Source of the DNA: Telluria mixta
Lineage (GTDB): Bacteria > Pseudomonadota > Gammaproteobacteria > Burkholderiales > Burkholderiaceae_D
DNA: 64,000 nucleotides
Direction: 5' to 3'
Assembly: GCF_029223865.1 (NCBI RefSeq)
Contig: NZ_CP119520.1
Span: 186,001 to 250,000 of the forward strand
Shown here: positions 44,781-54,088 of the stretch, piece after piece
Numbering within the stretch: the stretch's first letter is position 1
Layout: every line of letters starts with the position of its first letter
Notes under the pieces: model-generated
Told to the model about the DNA's origin: nothing
Database searches by the model: none
What the model saw: the letters and a program-made list of their open reading frames with translations, nothing else
Position numbers and translations under genes: made by a program

Positions 44781-44918
44781 GCTTCCTTTTCAATATCTTG
44801 ACGCAAGCTTTGCTTCCTACAAGCAATACTGCGTTCAGGCAACATGATAGCGCTGGTGCCGGACATTGACCAAGTTTCTCAGTCAATCTGCAAGATAATG
44901 AACGGCCGAGTGTTGCAT

Positions 44919-47651
44919 TCAGGGTGCAGGTTTCACTTTTGCCTTGTCCCCAGCCATGACGACGGACATCTTCGCCGGGTCGATCGCCTTGCGGAATGTT
45001 GCGTTCAACTGGGGCAAGGTGACGGCCATCAAACGCTGTTCGAACTCGGCCGACCATTCGAATGTACGGCCGCGGTACATGTACGACGTCCAGCCTGCGG
45101 CCAGTGCACCGTCGTCGGCACGGTTCTGGATCCTCTGCTGCATCAGACCCGACTTGGCGCCAGCGAGTTCCGCCGTCGTGAAGCCATCCTTGAGCACGCG
45201 GAGGAGTTCCTCGCGCACGGCGGCATCGACCTTGGCCAGGTTCTGCGGTGCGGCGATGGCGCTGATCGCGAACATGCCGGCACGGTCGAGGTCGCCGGCG
45301 ACGAGGTTCGAGCCGCCGCCATACGACAGACCCTCTTTCTGGCGGATACGGTCCATCAGGCGCGAGCGCATGCCGCCGCCGCCGAAGATGTAATTGGCCA
45401 GCATCAGCGCCGGGTAGTCCGGATCCTCGACGTTCAGGTCGACGTTGATCCGCGCCGTATAAAAGCCGTTTTCCTTGTCGGGCGTGTTCAGGAACGCATG
45501 GATGGGCGCGATGTCGCCGTTCTTGCGCAGCACGGGCGCCACGTGCATGGTCGCCTTCCACTGACCAAACAATTGATCCACGAGGGGCGCGATCGCCTGC
45601 GCATCGAAATCGCCTACGATGGCCATCTCGGCCGGCACGGTGCCGTAGTAATCGTGGTGGAATGCCTTGACCTGGTCCAGGGTCGCGCCCTTGAGGTCAG
45701 CGAGATCTTCCTCGAGCGTCGTTTCGTGGCGAATATCGCCCTTCGGGTACACATCGAAATGCTCGTTCAGCGCGCGCGACGCCACATTGGTCGGCTCGCT
45801 GCGGCTCGCCTCCAGGCCGACGATCGTTTGCTGGCGCAATTGCTCGAACTCGGCGGCCGGGAAGGCCGGTTCGCGCAGCACGTGGGCGACGAGTTTCAGG
45901 GCCTCGGGCAGGTTCTCGCGCGTCGTCTGGAAATGCGTGAGGCTGCCGGAAATCTTGAGCTTGTCGAAGGCGTCGGCCAGTTGCACGCGGTCGTACTTCG
46001 TCGTGCCGCGCATCAGCATTGCATTCGTCAGCCCGGGCAGCGCCGCCTTGCCGAACAGGTTCTGCTCGTCGCCGATGTGCTGGCGCAGGTCGACGGTGAC
46101 GGTCTGGCCGCGGTTCTTCTTCGGCAGCAATGCCAGTTTCACGCCGCCCGCCGTCGTCAGCGTCGTGCGCTTCATGATGTTGGCCTGGTTCGGATCGAAA
46201 TCCTCGGCGCTCAGGGTGGACGCCTGCGGCTTGAAATCCTTCAGCAGGCTCTGCACGCTGGGCGCGGGCGGGATGACGGCGCGCTGCGGATTGTCGTCCG
46301 GGATGAATTCTCCCGTGACGCGGTTATCGCGCCTGAAATAGCGTCCCGCTGCCGCCGCAACCTGGTCCGACGTGATCTTGCCGACGCGGTCGCGACCGAC
46401 GAAGAACAGCCGCCAGTCGCCCAGCGCGACCACTTCCGACAGCGCGAGGCCGACCTGTTGCGGATCGTTCAGGCTGCGCTCGAATTCGTTCAGGAAGCCG
46501 CGCTTCGTGCGCTCCATCTCTTCCGGCGTCGGCGGGTTCTTCGCGAACTCTTCCACGGCCTGCGTGAGCGCGGCGCGCACGGGTTCGAGCGGCGCGTCCT
46601 TTTTGACGACGGCGCCGAAGTATTGCAGGCCCGGCGCATAGCCCGTCTGGCCGTAGGCGAACACCTGGCTCGCCTTGCCCGTCTCGACCAGGAGTTTATG
46701 GAGACGGCCCGTCGGCGAATCGCCGAGGATGGTCGACGCGAAGCTCAGCACGTCGCTGTCGTCGTGCAGGCCGGACGGGACCTTGTAGCCGAGCGCGACG
46801 ATCTGCACGTCGCCCTGGCGCCGCACGGTAAAGGTACGGTCGCCGTCCTGCGTGGGCTCGACGGTCCAGAATTCCGGCAGCGTGCGCTTGGGCTTCGGGA
46901 TCGCGCCGAACAGCCGGTTGATCGACAGGAGGGTCTTCGCGGGATCGAACTTGCCCGCGACGAGCAGTACGGCATTATCCGGCTGGTAATACGTGTGATA
47001 AAAATTCTGCAGGTTGGAAATCCTGACGTTCTCGATGTCGCTCTTGTTGCCGATCGTGGAGCGGCCATACGAATGCCAGTCGTAGGCCACGCTCTGCATG
47101 CGCTTCATGAGCACGGCGCCCGGCGAGTTCTCGCCGTTTTCGTACTCGTTGCGCACGACCGTCATTTCCGAATCGAGATCCTTTTTGGCGATGTTGGAAT
47201 GCGTCATGCGGTCCGCTTCCATCCCCAGCGCCCAGTTGAGGTTATCGTCCGACGCCTGGAACACTTCGTAGTAATTCGTGCGGTCGAGCGACGTCGTGCC
47301 GTTGAACTGCATGCCGCGGTCCTGGAACTGGCGGGTGATGTCGGGATGCTTCGGGCTCCCCTTGAACATCAGGTGTTCCAGCAGGTGGGCCATGCCCGTC
47401 TCGCCGTAATTCTCGTGGCGCGAGCCGACGAGGTACGTGACGTTGACGGTGACGGTGGGCCGCGACGAGTCGGGGAACAGCAAGACCTTCAGGCCGTTCG
47501 GCAGGCGGTATTCCGTGATGCCCTCGACCGACGGGCCTTGCACGACGCCCTTGGGCAGGTCGAAGGCCCAGGCGTTGCCGGCCGCGATGAAGGTGAGGCC
47601 GCCCGCGACCGTATAAGCGGCGAGGCCGCGCTGAAAGAACGTCAAGCTCAT
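44919..47651 (-). CDS. M16 family zinc peptidase (pitrilysin-like, two-domain)
   Basis: A 910-residue exported peptidase. After an N-terminal hydrophobic segment, the first M16 domain carries the inverted zinc motif in MAHLLEHLMFKGSPKH (HLLEH) and the distal Glu in a following helix (MTVVRNEYENGENSP). A second, inactive M16 repeat (about 480-880, with GLTNAMLMRGTTKY and EGLSYGGGSNLVAG) closes the chamber. It likely degrades peptides in the periplasm. It stands alone with 67 bp to the CBS gene upstream. Confidence 0.94.
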   Translation of the reverse strand: MSLTFFQRGLAAYTVAGGLTFIAAGNAWAFDLPKGVVQGPSVEGITEYRLPNGLKVLLFPDSSRPTVTVNVTYLVGSRHENYGETGMAHLLEHLMFKGSPKHPDITRQFQDRGMQFNGTTSLDRTNYYEVFQASDDNLNWALGMEADRMTHSNIAKKDLDSEMTVVRNEYENGENSPGAVLMKRMQSVAYDWHSYGRSTIGNKSDIENVRISNLQNFYHTYYQPDNAVLLVAGKFDPAKTLLSINRLFGAIPKPKRTLPEFWTVEPTQDGDRTFTVRRQGDVQIVALGYKVPSGLHDDSDVLSFASTILGDSPTGRLHKLLVETGKASQVFAYGQTGYAPGLQYFGAVVKKDAPLEPVRAALTQAVEEFAKNPPTPEEMERTKRGFLNEFERSLNDPQQVGLALSEVVALGDWRLFFVGRDRVGKITSDQVAAAAGRYFRRDNRVTGEFIPDDNPQRAVIPPAPSVQSLLKDFKPQASTLSAEDFDPNQANIMKRTTLTTAGGVKLALLPKKNRGQTVTVDLRQHIGDEQNLFGKAALPGLTNAMLMRGTTKYDRVQLADAFDKLKISGSLTHFQTTRENLPEALKLVAHVLREPAFPAAEFEQLRQQTIVGLEASRSEPTNVASRALNEHFDVYPKGDIRHETTLEEDLADLKGATLDQVKAFHHDYYGTVPAEMAIVGDFDAQAIAPLVDQLFGQWKATMHVAPVLRKNGDIAPIHAFLNTPDKENGFYTARINVDLNVEDPDYPALMLANYIFGGGGMRSRLMDRIRQKEGLSYGGGSNLVAGDLDRAGMFAISAIAAPQNLAKVDAAVREELLRVLKDGFTTAELAGAKSGLMQQRIQNRADDGALAAGWTSYMYRGRTFEWSAEFEQRLMAVTLPQLNATFRKAIDPAKMSVVMAGDKAKVKPAP

Positions 47652-47718
47652 GTCACTCCGTCAGTTACTTTTGTCCTCGGGACATGGTAACAGACGGGTA
47701 CTTAGGACAGGCTTACCG

Positions 47719-48168
47719 TCATTGCCGCACGCGGCGTTCGTGCTGTTGCTGGTAGGGACTGATGCGGGCGAGGTCTTCCATTTCCTCGGCCAGGAAGCCG
47801 AGCAGGTCGTCCGCGCTGACGATGCCCGCGAGGCGCCCGCCCTCGCCCACCACGGGCACGCGCCGGATGCCGCGCAGGCGCATGCGTTCGATGGTGACCG
47901 AGACGTCGTCGTGCTCGTCGGCCGTGAGCAGGTCGTCCGTCATGATGTCGCCGACCTGCAGGCCGGCCGGATCGAGGCCGAGGGCGACGACGGAGACGAC
48001 GATGTCGCGGTCCGTGACGATGCCGGCCGGCGTGCGTTCGCCGTCCACATCGTCGACGACGACGATGTCGCCCACGTGATGTTTGCGCATGAGTAAGGCC
48101 GCACCCTGCACGCTTTCATCGCGCGCGCAGCAAACGGTGTCGACCGTGCAGAGTTTTCCGACTTCCAT
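47719..48168 (-). CDS. CBS-domain pair protein
   Basis: A 149-residue protein of two CBS motifs: VQGAALLMRKHHVGDIVVVD with GIVTDRDIVVSVV, and VSVTIERMRLRGIRRVPVV with LAGIVSADDLLGFL. Such stand-alone pairs bind adenine nucleotides and act as energy or redox sensors. ATG at 48168 has GGAG in front and is preferred to a TTG at 48186. Confidence 0.9.
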   Translation of the reverse strand: MEVGKLCTVDTVCCARDESVQGAALLMRKHHVGDIVVVDDVDGERTPAGIVTDRDIVVSVVALGLDPAGLQVGDIMTDDLLTADEHDDVSVTIERMRLRGIRRVPVVGEGGRLAGIVSADDLLGFLAEEMEDLARISPYQQQHERRVRQ

Positions 48169-48230
48169 GGCGAGCTCCAACGTCAAGCGCTAAAGCTACC
48201 CATGGTGCATCGATCAGGGTTTGAGGTAGA

Positions 48231-48575
48231 TCAGGACTTCTTCTTTTCGTCCGCAGGGGGAACGAAACACGCCTCGACGACTTGCAGGTCGTTGTCTTTG
48301 GCGAAATTGCACACGAAGTGGTAGGCCAGCGGTTCGATGCTTTTGAGGGCGTTGTTCACGACAACCGCCTTGACACCGTTCACGACGGTCGGGTGCACGT
48401 AGGGCGAGAACTTCAGGTGGGCGTTCGGGCCACCGCTGCCGGCCGGCCGGAAACACGACATGACGCCGCATAGACGCTCGGCCCAGTCACTCGGGCGGAA
48501 TTGCCTGCCCTTACTTGTCACGCCGAGAATGAAGAATTCGTCGGCGCCTTTCCCGGTTTGCGGTGAGTCGGCCAT
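48231..48575 (-). CDS. DUF3579 family protein
   Basis: A 114-residue protein matching the betaproteobacterial DUF3579 family: FFILGVTSKGRQFRPSDWAE, RLCGVMSCF and YVHPTVVNGVKAVVVNNAL. The function is unknown. The narrow taxonomic range of the family supports placement in the Burkholderiales. It has a Lys-rich C-terminus. Confidence 0.85.
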   Translation of the reverse strand: MADSPQTGKGADEFFILGVTSKGRQFRPSDWAERLCGVMSCFRPAGSGGPNAHLKFSPYVHPTVVNGVKAVVVNNALKSIEPLAYHFVCNFAKDNDLQVVEACFVPPADEKKKS

Positions 48576-48688
48576 AGTGCGGCTTCTGAAACAAAGGCGT
48601 GGATGAGAACAACCCGACTATTATATCTTATAGAAGACCTGCGGACGAGCCCCATGTGCCGGCCCTCGTCGGACCGGCACGATAAATA

Positions 48689-49648
48689 TCAGCCGAGCAG
48701 GACCGCGCCCGACAGCAGCAGCAGGAGCAGCATCCATAATAACAGCGCGCGCCAGACCAGGCCGACCGTGCTTTGCAGTGCGCGCACGCTCGGCTCGTCG
48801 CCGGGCAGCATGTCGTCCTCGCTGGCGGAGCTGTCGACCGTCGCCGCGTCGGCCGGCAGGACGTGCGGCGCGTTCTCGGCCGGGGAGCCGAGGCGCACGC
48901 CCATCGCGCCGCCGCCCGCGGCCAGGATGATGCCTTTCGATTCGTCGGTCCAACGATTGGCGAAATTGCGCCACGCATAGATCGCATCCTCGAAATTACC
49001 GACCACGGCGAACGCGATCGCCGTCAGGCGCACGGGAATCCAGTCGATCCAGTAGAACGCGCGGGCCGCGAACTGGCCAAAGGCTTCATTGCGCATGTGG
49101 TCCGGTTCGTTCCACGCGCGCGCGAGGTATTCGGACACGCGGTACATGACGGCGCAGGCCGGGCCCAGCGGCATCAGGAACCAGAAGAACACGCCGAACA
49201 CGTTGCGGTGCGTCGTGATCAGGGATTTTTCCACGGCGATGCGGGCGATCTCGGTGGTGTCCATGCCGACCGTGTCGATCCTGGCCCATTCGGCCAGGAG
49301 TGTCCGCGCCGTCGCCTCGTCGCCCGCGTTGAGGGCGAACTGGATCGACGTAAAGTAATGGCTGTAGTGGCGGAAACCGAGCGTCAGGTAGACGATCAGC
49401 ACGTTCCAGGCGAACGCGGCGAACACGAAGCGGTAGTACACGAGGACACCGTAGATGACGGCCGTCGGCACCATCAGCACGGCCATCATCAGGAACCAGC
49501 CCAGCCGGCCATGACTGACCTGGCCGGCATTGAACCAGCTCTCGATCTTCATGGCAAAGCGCTTGATCTCGGCGTAGATCTGGTTATCCGCGCGCAGCGG
49601 CTTCAGCTGTTCGATGAGCAGCGCGCACAGAATGGAGAAAAAAGTCAT
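48689..49648 (-). CDS. CobD/CbiB-like membrane protein
   Basis: A 319-residue inner-membrane protein with about five helices. It shares the CobD/CbiB core (FYWIDWIPVRLTAIAFAVVG NFEDA region, and HYFTSIQFALNAGDEATART) but lacks the tight catalytic match of true adenosylcobinamide-phosphate synthases and has no cobalamin genes nearby. A long acidic loop (SSASEDDMLPGDEPS) precedes a last helix. It is better called CobD-like or AmpE-related than a B12 enzyme. Confidence 0.8.
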   Translation of the reverse strand: MTFFSILCALLIEQLKPLRADNQIYAEIKRFAMKIESWFNAGQVSHGRLGWFLMMAVLMVPTAVIYGVLVYYRFVFAAFAWNVLIVYLTLGFRHYSHYFTSIQFALNAGDEATARTLLAEWARIDTVGMDTTEIARIAVEKSLITTHRNVFGVFFWFLMPLGPACAVMYRVSEYLARAWNEPDHMRNEAFGQFAARAFYWIDWIPVRLTAIAFAVVGNFEDAIYAWRNFANRWTDESKGIILAAGGGAMGVRLGSPAENAPHVLPADAATVDSSASEDDMLPGDEPSVRALQSTVGLVWRALLLWMLLLLLLSGAVLLG

Positions 49649-49726
49649 GCACGGTCCTTTGTACGTTGTTGCCTTACTTCATTGCCCGCTAGGGTAGCGC
49701 AGAGACCAGCGCGAGTCTATTCCCCA

Positions 49727-50392
49727 TTAAGCGCGTAACAAATGAAACAAGTTGCGCAGCATACCCGCTGTCGCGCCCCAGATGAAGAAGCGTTCGTACG
49801 GCATCGCATAAAAACTGCGGCGGCCGGCGCCCTCCGGCAGGTCGAACGACATGATCTGGTGGTTCATGCCATCCATCAGGAACCGCAAGGGCACTTCGAA
49901 GATGTCCGCCACTTCATTCGATTCGGCCACGAGGTCGAACGGCGGCGTGACGAGGCCCACGACGGGCGTGACGATGTAGGCGGACGCGGTGACGTGGTCG
50001 GGCAGCACACCGATGATCTCGACGTGGCGGCGCGTGAGGCCGATCTCCTCCTCCGTCTCGCGCAGTGCGGTCTCGATGGGCGACGAGTCGTCCTCTTCCG
50101 CCCGGCCGCCGGGAAAGCTGACCTGGCCCGCGTGGTTGCTCAGGTGTTCGGTGCGCTGCGTCAGCAATACCGTGAGACCCTCCGGCCGGCGCACGAGGGG
50201 CACGAGGACGGCCGCGCGGCGCAGCGTGGGGAAGCGCTGGCGCATGTCGTCGGGCAATTCCGGCACCCACGACGGCGGATGGGCGAGGCGCTCGCGCAGC
50301 CAGGCGACCTCCAGGCGCTCGGCCGGCAAGGCGGGCTCGCCGGCGATGGCGTCGACGGGCAGGCGCTTGGGATCGATGTGCAGTTTTGCCAA
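49727..50392 (-). CDS. Nudix CoA pyrophosphatase (NudL-like)
   Basis: A 221-residue hydrolase that splits coenzyme A into 3',5'-ADP and phosphopantetheine. The CoA-specific motif TQRTEHLSNHAGQVSFPGG runs into the Nudix box (ALRETEEEIGL). The start is uncertain: the first ATG (50422) lies inside the rplS terminator, while a TTG at 50392 has GGAGAA at the right distance and gives AKLHIDPKRLP as N-terminus. I favour the TTG. Confidence 0.88.
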   Translation of the reverse strand: MAKLHIDPKRLPVDAIAGEPALPAERLEVAWLRERLAHPPSWVPELPDDMRQRFPTLRRAAVLVPLVRRPEGLTVLLTQRTEHLSNHAGQVSFPGGRAEEDDSSPIETALRETEEEIGLTRRHVEIIGVLPDHVTASAYIVTPVVGLVTPPFDLVAESNEVADIFEVPLRFLMDGMNHQIMSFDLPEGAGRRSFYAMPYERFFIWGATAGMLRNLFHLLRA

Positions 50393-50398
50393 GGGCTT

Positions 50399-50435
50399 TC
50401 TCCAAAAGAAAAAGGCATCCAACCGGATGCCTTTT
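50399..50435 (-). terminator. Intrinsic terminator of the rpsP-rplS operon
   Basis: Perfect 11-bp stem AAAAGGCATCC/GGATGCCTTTT (50410-50420 and 50425-50435) with a 4-base loop, followed on the minus strand by TTTCTTTTGG. It lies 18 bases after the rplS stop and just before the Nudix gene. Confidence 0.92.
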
Positions 50436-50452
50436 CCCTAGCACAGACGCTA

Positions 50453-50839
50453 TTACTCCGCAGCAGCGGTCGTAGCGGCTTTGCGAGTCGGCAGTTTCTC
50501 TTTGATACGTGCCGATTTGCCCGAACGCTCGCGCAGGTAGTACAGCTTCGCACGACGCACGTCACCACGACGCTTCACTTCGATCGAAGCGATCAGCGGC
50601 GAGTACAGCTGGAACGTACGCTCGACGCCTTCGCCCGACGAGATCTTGCGAACGATGAAGTTCGAGTTCAGGCCGCGGTTACGACGCGAGATGACGACGC
50701 CTTCGTATGCCTGGGCGCGCTTGCGGTTGCCTTCGACGACGTTGACGCTGACGACAACGGTGTCGCCCGGTGCGAAATCAGGGATGTTGCGGCCGAGGCG
50801 CGCAATCTCTTCTTGCTCGAGTTGCTGGATCAGATCCAT
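50453..50839 (-). CDS. rplS: 50S ribosomal protein L19
   Basis: A 128-residue ribosomal protein at the 30S-50S interface. The family pattern is clear: [56 protein letters not shown] and [19 protein letters not shown] at 50839; GGAGTC is a few bases upstream. It is last in rpsP-rimM-trmD-rplS and is followed by a terminator. Confidence 0.98.
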   Translation of the reverse strand: MDLIQQLEQEEIARLGRNIPDFAPGDTVVVSVNVVEGNRKRAQAYEGVVISRRNRGLNSNFIVRKISSGEGVERTFQLYSPLIASIEVKRRGDVRRAKLYYLRERSGKSARIKEKLPTRKAATTAAAE

Positions 50840-50928
50840 TTTTATGACTCCTATGACCATCTTGCCGGCGCGTTCGATGCCCGGTAGAGGATGGGGTTGA
50901 ACACGAGTGCCCTTATGGTCACCCGCCT

Positions 50929-51690
50929 TTATTCCGCGACCTTTTGCAAGGTTGCGAGAAACTGCTCGTCGGCCTTCGTCAGCAGACCGGCGCCACGCGC
51001 CTTGTCCAGCAGATCCGGCCGTTTCTTCGCGGTCGCCTCCAGCATACGCTGGCGGCGCCACTTCATGATCTCGGCGTGGTTGCCACCCATCAGTACCGGC
51101 GGCACGGCCACGCCTTCATAGACTTCGGGACGCGTGTAATGCGGCGAATCCAGCAGGCCGTTGACAAAACTGTCTTCGACCGCCGACGCCTCGTCGCCCA
51201 GCACACCGGGCAACAGCCGCACCACGGCATCCATCAGCGCCATCGCGGGAAGCTCTCCGCCGGACAGCACGAAATCGCCGAGGGAAATTTCCTCGTCGAC
51301 GACACGGTCCAGCAAACGCTGGTCGACCGCTTCGTAGCGTCCGCACAGCACGACGAGGCCAGGCTCGTTCTTCAAGCCCATCACGCGTTCGTGCGTCAAC
51401 GGTTTGCCTTGCGGCGACATGAACACGACTCGCGGTGCGGGCAAGCCCATGTCGATCTGGCGCTGCTTCGCCGCGTTGATCGTCGCTTCGAGCGGCCTGG
51501 CCAGCATCACCATGCCGGGACCGCCGCCATACGGGCGATCGTCCACGGTGCGGTGGCGGTCCGTCGTGAAATCGCGCGGATTCCAGATCGACAGGTTCCA
51601 CAAGCCCTGCTCGTGCGCGCGCCGGGTCACGCCCGACTGCGTCAATGCGGCAAACATTTCGGGAAACAAGCTCACGACGTCAAACTGCAT
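50929..51690 (-). CDS. trmD: tRNA (guanine-37-N1)-methyltransferase TrmD
   Basis: A 253-residue SPOUT methyltransferase that makes m1G37 in tRNA and prevents +1 frameshifts. Family motifs are [46 protein letters not shown] and the trefoil-knot SAM site [26 protein letters not shown] lies just before the ATG. It is third in the ribosomal operon. Confidence 0.98.
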   Translation of the reverse strand: MQFDVVSLFPEMFAALTQSGVTRRAHEQGLWNLSIWNPRDFTTDRHRTVDDRPYGGGPGMVMLARPLEATINAAKQRQIDMGLPAPRVVFMSPQGKPLTHERVMGLKNEPGLVVLCGRYEAVDQRLLDRVVDEEISLGDFVLSGGELPAMALMDAVVRLLPGVLGDEASAVEDSFVNGLLDSPHYTRPEVYEGVAVPPVLMGGNHAEIMKWRRQRMLEATAKKRPDLLDKARGAGLLTKADEQFLATLQKVAE

Positions 51691-51716
51691 CGGGACCTCG
51701 CTTCAGGTGGACGGGA

Positions 51717-52292
51717 TCAATAATCCAGGCCCCAGTCCAGGGTAATCAGTCGGGCTTGCAGGTCGACCGTTTTGACGTACTGGTCCACGAATGGCACCAG
51801 CCGCTCCGGCGCTTTCGCATCGGGAGCGGCGTTCGGATCGGGCACGGGCGTGATCCGCAGGATGGACTGCGCGCCGTTGTGCATCATGTCGGAGACCTTG
51901 CCGAGCGCTTCGCCCTGCAGGTTGACCGTATCCAAGCCGATCAGGTCGGTCCAGTAATACTCGTCTTCCGGGAGTTCCGGAAAGTCCGATCGCGAGACCT
52001 GCACCGTGGCACCCTTGAGCGCCTCGGCCGCTTCGCGGTCGGTCACTTCGACCAGCGTGGCCGTCACGTCGCCGCTGTGGTACTTCGCGTTCCGCACTTG
52101 CACGGTACGCAGCGACGGCTTGTCGATCCACCAGGTTTTGACGCTCAGCAGCGCATCCGCATCCATCGAATAGGGCGTCACGCGGACGCCGCCCCGGAGC
52201 CCGTAGGCGCCGGTGATGTGGCCGACCTGGATCAGGTCGTCAGGCGCGGCTTGCGCCGGAGCCGATGCCGAATGTGCTGCAGAATCTGTCAA
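51717..52292 (-). CDS. rimM: Ribosome maturation factor RimM
   Basis: A 191-residue 30S assembly factor. The N-terminal beta-barrel (VGHITGAYGLRGGVRVTPYS) and the C-terminal PRC-barrel (EYYWTDLIGLDTVNLQGE, ending VDLQARLITLDWGLDY) are both present. The only suitable start seen is a TTG (52292), with GAAGG a little upstream; a TTG start could keep RimM levels below those of the ribosomal proteins. It lies between rpsP and trmD. Confidence 0.95.
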   Translation of the reverse strand: MTDSAAHSASAPAQAAPDDLIQVGHITGAYGLRGGVRVTPYSMDADALLSVKTWWIDKPSLRTVQVRNAKYHSGDVTATLVEVTDREAAEALKGATVQVSRSDFPELPEDEYYWTDLIGLDTVNLQGEALGKVSDMMHNGAQSILRITPVPDPNAAPDAKAPERLVPFVDQYVKTVDLQARLITLDWGLDY

Positions 52293-52312
52293 ACCGTAAA
52301 ACCTTCGCTGTA

Positions 52313-52561
52313 TTAAGCAGCAGCCTTTTGCGTGGCCACCAGGCGAGCGACAGCCGGCGACAGCTGTGCGCCCACGCCTTGCCAGTACGACAGGCGGTCA
52401 GCGGTGACGTTCAGGGCGACTTCCTGGCCCGAAGCCATCGGGTTGTAGTAACCGATGCGCTCGATGAAACGGCCATCGCGGCGATTGCGCGAGTCGGTTG
52501 CAACGATGTTGTAGAACGGGCGCTTCTTGGCACCACCACGAGCTAAACGAATAACGACCAT
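52313..52561 (-). CDS. rpsP: 30S ribosomal protein S16
   Basis: An 82-residue ribosomal protein: [20 protein letters not shown], then [14 protein letters not shown] and [16 protein letters not shown]. It is first in the operon rpsP-rimM-trmD-rplS. A TATAAT promoter lies about 30-60 bases upstream. Confidence 0.98.
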   Translation of the reverse strand: MVVIRLARGGAKKRPFYNIVATDSRNRRDGRFIERIGYYNPMASGQEVALNVTADRLSYWQGVGAQLSPAVARLVATQKAAA

Positions 52562-52599
52562 AATATTTCCAAAAGTAAGCTGGACGGAGAAAGCCGACG

Positions 52600-52629
52600 A
52601 TTATAGCGCGCTCTATCCTGCATCAGCAA
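52600..52629 (-). promoter_or_regulatory. Promoter of the rpsP operon
   Basis: Minus-strand -10 box TATAAT at 52600-52605 and -35 box TTGCTG at 52624-52629 with an 18-bp spacer. A transcript would begin near 52593, about 32 bases before the rpsP ATG. Confidence 0.65.
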
Positions 52630-52764
52630 GCATTTACATAAAAACCAAGAACGCTGGCGCGCAGTCCCGGCCGAATCCAAGATTATCGCCGATTTCGCGA
52701 CACTCCGCCACTATGGAGGCTGCTTTTGGACGATACTGATGGCTTTCTTTTCAACAAACACTCG

Positions 52765-53178
52765 ATGTCGCAACATAAGAACAAGACCTTTGCCACCGCC
52801 CTCGCCTTCCTGCTCGGCGGACTCGGCGCGCACCGTTTCTATCTCAAGGGCAGCGTCGACCGTCTTGGTCTGCTCCACATCTGCAGCCTCCCGGCGACCG
52901 GCCTCGTGTACGGCCTCGGCCATGCACCGAATCCCTTCTGGGTCCTGCTTCCGCTCATCCTGTCCTGGCTCGTCGGCTTCGGCGAAGCCCTGATCCTCGG
53001 CCTCACGCCGGACGAGAAATGGGATGCCCGCTACAACCGGAATTCCGGCCGCCGCTCCGCGTCGCACTGGTTCGTGATCCTGCTCGTCGTGGTCACGATG
53101 CTGGTGGGCACGACGGCACTCATCGCCACCATCTCGCGGCTGTTCGACCTGCTCTACACGGGCGGCGCGTACGGCTGA
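52765..53178 (+). CDS. TM2-domain membrane protein
   Basis: A 137-residue protein with the TM2 fold: a short N-terminus, first helix with FLLGGLGAHRFYL and the following conserved KGSVDRLGLLHI, then further helices (WVLLPLILSWLVGFGEALIL and FVILLVVVTMLVGTTALIAT). TM2 proteins are small inner-membrane proteins of unknown role. The ATG at 52765 starts just before the first helix; an upstream TTG at 52726 is possible. It diverges from rpsP. Confidence 0.82.
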   Translation: MSQHKNKTFATALAFLLGGLGAHRFYLKGSVDRLGLLHICSLPATGLVYGLGHAPNPFWVLLPLILSWLVGFGEALILGLTPDEKWDARYNRNSGRRSASHWFVILLVVVTMLVGTTALIATISRLFDLLYTGGAYG

Positions 53179-53210
53179 CCAGCCTCACTGTCGCGCATCA
53201 CAAGCGCGTC

Positions 53211-53918
53211 TCATAGCCCGGTCGCGCCCCAGTCGTACCGCGGCACCTGCACGGGCGGCGTGCCCGTCACGATCACGATCTCGCGGTGCGCGTTCAGCGC
53301 GATCGTGGCCGGATCGCCCGTGAAGCGCACCACTTTTTCCTTGTCGATCAGGTAAAAGGTCGGCTTGCCGGGCAACCCGGCCACCGCCGCGGTGGTCAGC
53401 GGCTGCCCCCACAACGCAAAGAACTGCCCCAATGTGAACACCTTGGGCATGTCGGTCTCGATGTGCAGGATGCCGGTGATGTCGTGCGTGTGCATTTCGT
53501 ACGCACACCCGCTGCCGCGCCCGATCGATTCCGGCAAGCCGAGCCGTATGCCGTCCTGGTAGATCGAAAGGAGCGCGTGGATGTGGTAATCCTCGTTCTT
53601 CGCACACCCCACGCCATCGACGACCGCCGTGCCCGTATGGCTCCAGGCCGGCCAGTGCGGCGTGCTGTTCAGGGTCGTATAGAGCTTGCTGTAGCCCGGC
53701 TCCAGCACGATGTCCGTCGGCGGCGCGGGATCGCTGGGCGGCGTCGGCGCGGGCGTCGGCGCAGGTGAAGGCGCAGGCGTGGGATTCGGCGCCGCCGGCG
53801 GATCGTTCGCGGCCGTCGTAGGGGTGGAGCCGCTGCCGCCGCCGCAGGCCACCAGCGCGGACAATGCGGCACAGGCGACGACGATCGGTAACACCTTGCC
53901 AGGCTTCAGGGGAATCAT
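53211..53918 (-). CDS. Lipoprotein of unknown function
   Basis: A 235-residue lipoprotein with lipobox LSALVACGGG. A Pro/Thr/Ala-rich linker (about 35-70) leads to a globular part with two Cys, many His (DYHIHALLSIYQDGIR and YEMHTHDITGILHIE) and a thioredoxin-like or redox-like end (GLPGKPTFYLIDKEKVVRFT). The paired HIH and HTH motifs could bind a metal. The protein type is seen in related soil bacteria, but I cannot name a family. It is convergent with the TM2 gene. Confidence 0.75.
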   Translation of the reverse strand: MIPLKPGKVLPIVVACAALSALVACGGGSGSTPTTAANDPPAAPNPTPAPSPAPTPAPTPPSDPAPPTDIVLEPGYSKLYTTLNSTPHWPAWSHTGTAVVDGVGCAKNEDYHIHALLSIYQDGIRLGLPESIGRGSGCAYEMHTHDITGILHIETDMPKVFTLGQFFALWGQPLTTAAVAGLPGKPTFYLIDKEKVVRFTGDPATIALNAHREIVIVTGTPPVQVPRYDWGATGL

Positions 53919-54043
53919 GGGGCGCTCCTTCGATTGGGATGCGACGAATCGATTCTAGGAGCGCGACTTACCCAACATGCATGACGGGCGTCAAACGCAG
54001 GGCACCGGTCGGCAGCACACAACAAATCGCCTGCTGCGGCCCA

Positions 54044-54069
54044 TGAAAAAAGCGGCCCGCAGGCCGCTT
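54044..54069 (-). terminator. Intrinsic terminator of the acyl-CoA dehydrogenase gene
   Basis: Stem AAGCGGCC/GGCCGCTT (54050-54057 and 54062-54069) with loop CGCA, followed on the minus strand by a run of T residues. Confidence 0.85.
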
Positions 54070-54088
54070 CAGAAGCACATCCCCGTCG

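Noticed and set aside
44844..47690. Open frame of about 950 codons opposite the M16 peptidase gene
   Set aside because: Antisense artefact; no domain, no ribosome-binding site, and composition is abnormal.
48689..49648. True cobalamin biosynthesis enzyme CobD
   Set aside because: No B12 genes nearby, and the sequence matches only the core of the family, so only CobD-like is supported.
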